Positions 6,020-7,950 of a stretch of 7,950 bases of DNA are shown here, one piece after another; positions within the stretch are counted from its first letter, which is position 1; every line of letters begins with the position of its first letter. The notes below the pieces were generated by a model. It worked only from the letters and a program-made list of their open reading frames with translations, ran no database searches and was not told the DNA's origin. The DNA comes from Actinobacteria bacterium ATB1. GTDB taxonomy: Bacteria > Actinomycetota > Acidimicrobiia > UBA2766. Where the stretch lies: NCBI GenBank assembly GCA_021404985.1, contig QWHP01000119.1:1-7950 (forward strand), read 5' to 3'. The translations under genes were made by a program, and so were the position numbers.

Positions 6020-6545
6020 GGTCGGACGGCATGCGGGCCGCCAGATGCACCCGGACCGCGGGGAGGAAGGAAGCGGGGTCGAGGTTGCGACCTGCGAACG
6101 CGACGCTCAGATGGAGCACGCGTTCGCCCCTCCCCGACGGCACTGCCCCGGAGGCGATCACCGCTCCCGACGCGATCGACTGACCCCGCACGACCGTCAC
6201 ATCCGTCAGCAGGCCGTAGCGGACGACCAGCCCGCTCGAATGCCGGACGGTGACGTATCGGATGCCCGCGACGGACCCGCTGAAGGTGACCGTGCCTCCC
6301 AGGCCCGCACGAACAGGCGAGGTACCTGCCACGATCAGGATCCCTATGTGTCCCCTGCCGAATCTCGAAACGGGCGGGCTCCATCCGCGTGACACGCTGC
6401 CTGGGACCGGCCTGACCTCGAACTTCGCAGGCGGGCTCTCTGCACGAACCCTCGACGCGGGGAGGACGACGGCGGCGGCGCAGGCGATCGCGATCACGAG
6501 TGGGGCCGACGCCCGCAGAGCGACCCGGTGCGCGAGTCGCCTCAG
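6012..6545 (-). CDS. Exported degenerate M23/LytM-domain protein (probably not catalytic)
   Basis: Small exported protein with the M23 (LytM) peptidase fold, the family that cuts peptidoglycan cross-links. Residues from the CTG at 6545: arginine-rich n-region (1-11), hydrophobic segment 14-31, likely cleavage after VRA (33-35), then the domain at about 48-162. Fold landmarks are clear: SRFGRGHIGIL (60-70), AGTSPVRAGLGGTVTFSG (73-90), VRHSSGLVVRYGLL (100-113), VVRGQSIASGAVI (118-130), VLHLSV (143-148) and LDPASFL (155-161). Active-site positions are largely lost: the Asp of H-x-x-x-D is Leu70, the His of 'Y-x-H-L' is Leu112, and the first His of H-x-H is Val143; His66 and His145 remain. It may bind glycan or regulate an amidase, as degenerate LytM proteins do elsewhere. 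The start is uncertain: CTG overlaps the sigma stop as CTGA and gives a good signal peptide; a GTG at 6497 would remove the basic n-region. Confidence 0.78.
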   Translation of the reverse strand: MRRLAHRVALRASAPLVIAIACAAAVVLPASRVRAESPPAKFEVRPVPGSVSRGWSPPVSRFGRGHIGILIVAGTSPVRAGLGGTVTFSGSVAGIRYVTVRHSSGLVVRYGLLTDVTVVRGQSIASGAVIASGAVPSGRGERVLHLSVAFAGRNLDPASFLPAVRVHLAARMPSDLR

Positions 6546-7312
6546 ATGTCGTGCATGCGAGACCGCAACATGAGCACGGCTTTCGTGTGCATCTGGCAGA
6601 CGCGTGACTCGGTCACGCCCAGAACCTGGCCGATCTCCGCGAGCGTCAGTCCCTCGTAGTAGTAGAGCGTTATCACTATCTTCTCCCGTTCCGGGAGCCT
6701 GTTGATGGCTTCGGCGAGGAGGTGACGGAGCTCTTCGACCTCGAAAGCCGTCGTCGGATCCTGTCCCTGCGTGTCGGCGAGGGTGTCTCCGAGCGTCAGG
6801 TTCTCGCCGCGTTCGCTCCCCATCCCGATGAGCTCGTCGAGTGCGACGAGGCCGACGAACGAGATCTGGTTGAAGATCTGGTGGAAGTCCCCGAGCGAGA
6901 TCCCCAGCTCCTCCGCGACCTCGGGGTCCGTCGGGGTACGCCCCAGCTTGTTCTCCAGAGCGCTGTACGCACGCTCGACCATGCGAGCCTTGGCCCTCAC
7001 GCTGCGCGGCACCCAGTCGTAGGAGCGCAGCTCGTCGATGATCGCGCCCCGGATCCGGCTGATCGCGTACGTCTCGAACTTGATTCCCCGGTCCGTGTCG
7101 AACTTCTCGATCGCGTCGATGAGCCCGAACATGCCATAGCTGACGAGGTCCGCCTGTTCGACGTTCGAGGGGAGTCCGACCGACACCCGACCTGCCACGT
7201 ACTTCACCAAGGGTGAGTAGTGGACGATCAGCCTGTCGCGGAACTCCTTGTCCCCCGAATCCTTGTAATCGGACCACAGGTCCTGGATGTCGCTTGCGCT
7301 GTCGACGCCCAT
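6542..7312 (-). CDS. whiG: RNA polymerase sigma factor of the WhiG/FliA (sigma-28) family
   Basis: Alternative sigma-70-family factor. In Streptomyces WhiG starts spore formation in aerial hyphae; in motile bacteria the orthologous FliA/SigD drives late flagellar genes. The 256-residue protein from the ATG at 7312 has region 2 at about 27-100, with HYSPLVKYVAGRVSVGLPSN (31-50) and IKFETYAISRIRGAIIDELR (77-96). Region 3 includes WVPRSVRAKAR (100-110) and GRTPTDPEVAEELGIS (124-139). Region 4 is LPEREKIVITLYYYEGLTLA (206-225), with the helix-turn-helix running EIGQVLGVTESRVCQMHTKA (226-245). It is very close to WhiG; Cys239 stands where Ser is usual. An upstream in-frame TTG (7417) would add 35 low-complexity residues and lies upstream of a likely promoter, so the ATG is chosen; GGGCGGAAG just before it is a poor ribosome site. 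Whether the host uses it for motility or development cannot be seen here. Confidence 0.93.
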   Translation of the reverse strand: MGVDSASDIQDLWSDYKDSGDKEFRDRLIVHYSPLVKYVAGRVSVGLPSNVEQADLVSYGMFGLIDAIEKFDTDRGIKFETYAISRIRGAIIDELRSYDWVPRSVRAKARMVERAYSALENKLGRTPTDPEVAEELGISLGDFHQIFNQISFVGLVALDELIGMGSERGENLTLGDTLADTQGQDPTTAFEVEELRHLLAEAINRLPEREKIVITLYYYEGLTLAEIGQVLGVTESRVCQMHTKAVLMLRSRMHDI

Positions 7313-7354
7313 CTTCCGCCCGACCGTGTTGTAGGAGCCACTCGTCCGCGGGAT

Positions 7355-7369
7355 CGGCCTTTCCGGCCG
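7355..7369 (-). repeat. Small hairpin in the sigma-gene leader
   Basis: On the minus strand CGGCC and GGCCG flank a GGAAA loop, giving a five-pair stem in the presumed 5' leader of the sigma gene, about 43 bases before its ATG. A stem this short can arise by chance at this GC content. Confidence 0.35.
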
Positions 7370-7376
7370 TGCCGGG

Positions 7377-7382
7377 AGTATA
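7377..7382 (-). promoter_or_regulatory. Candidate -10 box for the sigma gene
   Basis: TATACT on the minus strand matches five of six bases of the housekeeping -10 consensus and stands out in GC-rich DNA. Transcription would begin near 7370, leaving a leader of about 58 bases before the ATG at 7312. No recognisable -35 is present at 16-18 bp; the expected spacer is filled by the 18-bp palindrome. Confidence 0.4.
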
Positions 7383-7400
7383 GGGGCCTCCGGAGGCCCC
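7383..7400. repeat. Perfect 18-bp palindrome between dprA and the sigma gene
   Basis: GGGGCCTCCGGAGGCCCC is self-complementary over all 18 bases and abuts the TATACT candidate -10 box. As RNA it could fold as a seven-pair stem with a CCGG loop. Placement fits an operator over the promoter spacer, or a weak dprA terminator; no T-tract follows it. Confidence 0.65.
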
Positions 7401-7423
7401 CCCGACTCGCTGCGCAATGACGC

Positions 7424-7950
7424 TCATGGGCAGTCCGTCCGCATGACTGTGCTGGGTGTGGGTGCCTCGACGAGGCCGAGCTGCTCAAGCCTGCCGAGGG
7501 CGGACAGAACCGTGACCAGCGGCAATTGAGACTCCCGCGCCACCGAGTCGATCGGCTCGGGTATGGCGGGAACCGCGCCGAGCACGGCGAGCTCGTCGTC
7601 GTCCAGGCCCACGACCGCCGGCAAGGAGTGCAGCCTGTCCTGAGAGACAGGCCGCCCCGTCGGGGCCCAGCCGATCGCGGCGAGGACATCCACGGCATCG
7701 CGGCACACCAGGGCTCCGTCCGCCAGGAGGGAGTTCGTCCCTGAACTGTGTTCCCACCAGGGCGGACCGGGCACCGCGAGCAGAGGCCGGCCGAGACGGA
7801 CGGCGTGTGCGGCGGTCGAGAGCGAGCCCCCCCGAGCCGCCGCCTCGACGACGACGACGGCCTGGGCGAGGCCGGCGATGAGCCGGTTCCTTATGGGAAA
7901 CCGCCAACCGGGGGCGTCCGAGAGTGGTGGGACATGACTGACGAGGCCCC
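7424..7950 (-). CDS. dprA: DNA processing protein DprA (Smf), C-terminal part
   Basis: Single-strand DNA-binding protein that protects incoming DNA and loads RecA during natural transformation; it is widespread also in species not known to be competent. The gene enters from beyond base 7950, and the window holds its last 174 codons. Seen in this part: WRFPIRNRLIAGLAQAVVVVEA (15-36; key F-P-x-R-N-R-x-I-A-G-L), GGSLSTAAHAVRLGRPLLAVPG (40-61; S-x-S-x-T-A and the G-R-P-hydrophobic-A-V-P-G loop) of the Rossmann-like core, then SSGTNSLLADGA (68-79). After a linker the C-terminal winged-helix domain (about 115-170) contains AVLGAVPAIPEPIDSVARES and LGRLEQLGLVE. The stop is 111 bases before the sigma ATG. 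Adjacency to whiG and rpsB fits the actinobacterial order. The identity is secure. Confidence 0.94.
   Translation of the reverse strand, partial: GLVSHVPPLSDAPGWRFPIRNRLIAGLAQAVVVVEAAARGGSLSTAAHAVRLGRPLLAVPGPPWWEHSSGTNSLLADGALVCRDAVDVLAAIGWAPTGRPVSQDRLHSLPAVVGLDDDELAVLGAVPAIPEPIDSVARESQLPLVTVLSALGRLEQLGLVEAPTPSTVMRTDCP

Noticed and set aside
6005..6030. Terminator between the lipoprotein and M23-like genes
   Set aside because: The two coding regions overlap by 8 bp and I see no stem followed by a T-run on either strand.
6546..7427. Extension of the M23-like frame up to an ATG at 7427 that overlaps the dprA stop as ATGA
   Set aside because: The frame is open and the overlap is tempting, but its translation across this stretch is out of frame with the sigma factor and shows no domain; openness is expected at this GC content.
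1..7950. Mobile element, CRISPR, toxin-antitoxin or defence island
   Set aside because: No transposase or integrase motifs, no spaced direct repeats, no tRNA and no atypical gene cluster; the genes are conserved housekeeping loci in expected order.

Overview
The window is a GC-rich stretch of a bacterial chromosome. It carries a conserved block of housekeeping genes, nearly all on the minus strand. Read in the direction of transcription (high to low coordinates) the order is dprA (3' part), a WhiG/FliA-type sigma factor, a degenerate M23/LytM-domain exported protein, a gene on the opposite strand for a small lipoprotein, then rpsB, tsf, pyrH, frr, cdsA and the first 75 codons of dxr. The high GC, the dprA - whiG - M23 - rpsB - tsf order, the close WhiG resemblance of the sigma factor and the DUF3558-like lipoprotein all point to Actinomycetota. 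A deep lineage such as Acidimicrobiia is my inference; the sequence alone does not prove it.

Region 7313-7950 holds the C-terminal half of DprA (Rossmann core and winged helix) and a 111-bp gap. The gap contains a perfect 18-bp palindrome directly next to a TATACT hexamer, a plausible promoter for the sigma gene. Region 6012-7312 holds the sigma gene and the M23-like gene. The latter has no ordinary start codon near the sigma stop and seems to start at a CTG or an internal GTG. Region 5489-6019 is a plus-strand lipoprotein gene whose 3' end overlaps the M23-like gene by 8 bp. The 242-bp divergent spacer 5247-5488 contains an 11-pair inverted repeat and must hold the control signals for the lipoprotein and the rpsB operon.

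From 5246 down to 1 the genes are tightly packed (stop/start overlaps or gaps of 8-30 nt) and look like one transcription unit. It links ribosome parts and factors (S2, EF-Ts, ribosome recycling factor), pyrimidine nucleotide supply (UMP kinase), CDP-diacylglycerol synthesis for phospholipids (CdsA) and the MEP isoprenoid pathway (Dxr). The order matches the Bacillus-type frr - uppS - cdsA - dxr layout, but uppS is absent between frr and cdsA.

I see no mobile element, CRISPR array, tRNA, rRNA or defence system. The unusual points are a 288-residue acidic, proline-rich, probably disordered N-terminal extension on CdsA; an M23 domain that has lost most of its catalytic and metal-binding residues; NTGA stop/start junctions using ATG, TTG and perhaps CTG; and the palindromes in the two control regions. 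I do not think the window contains a new multi-gene system.
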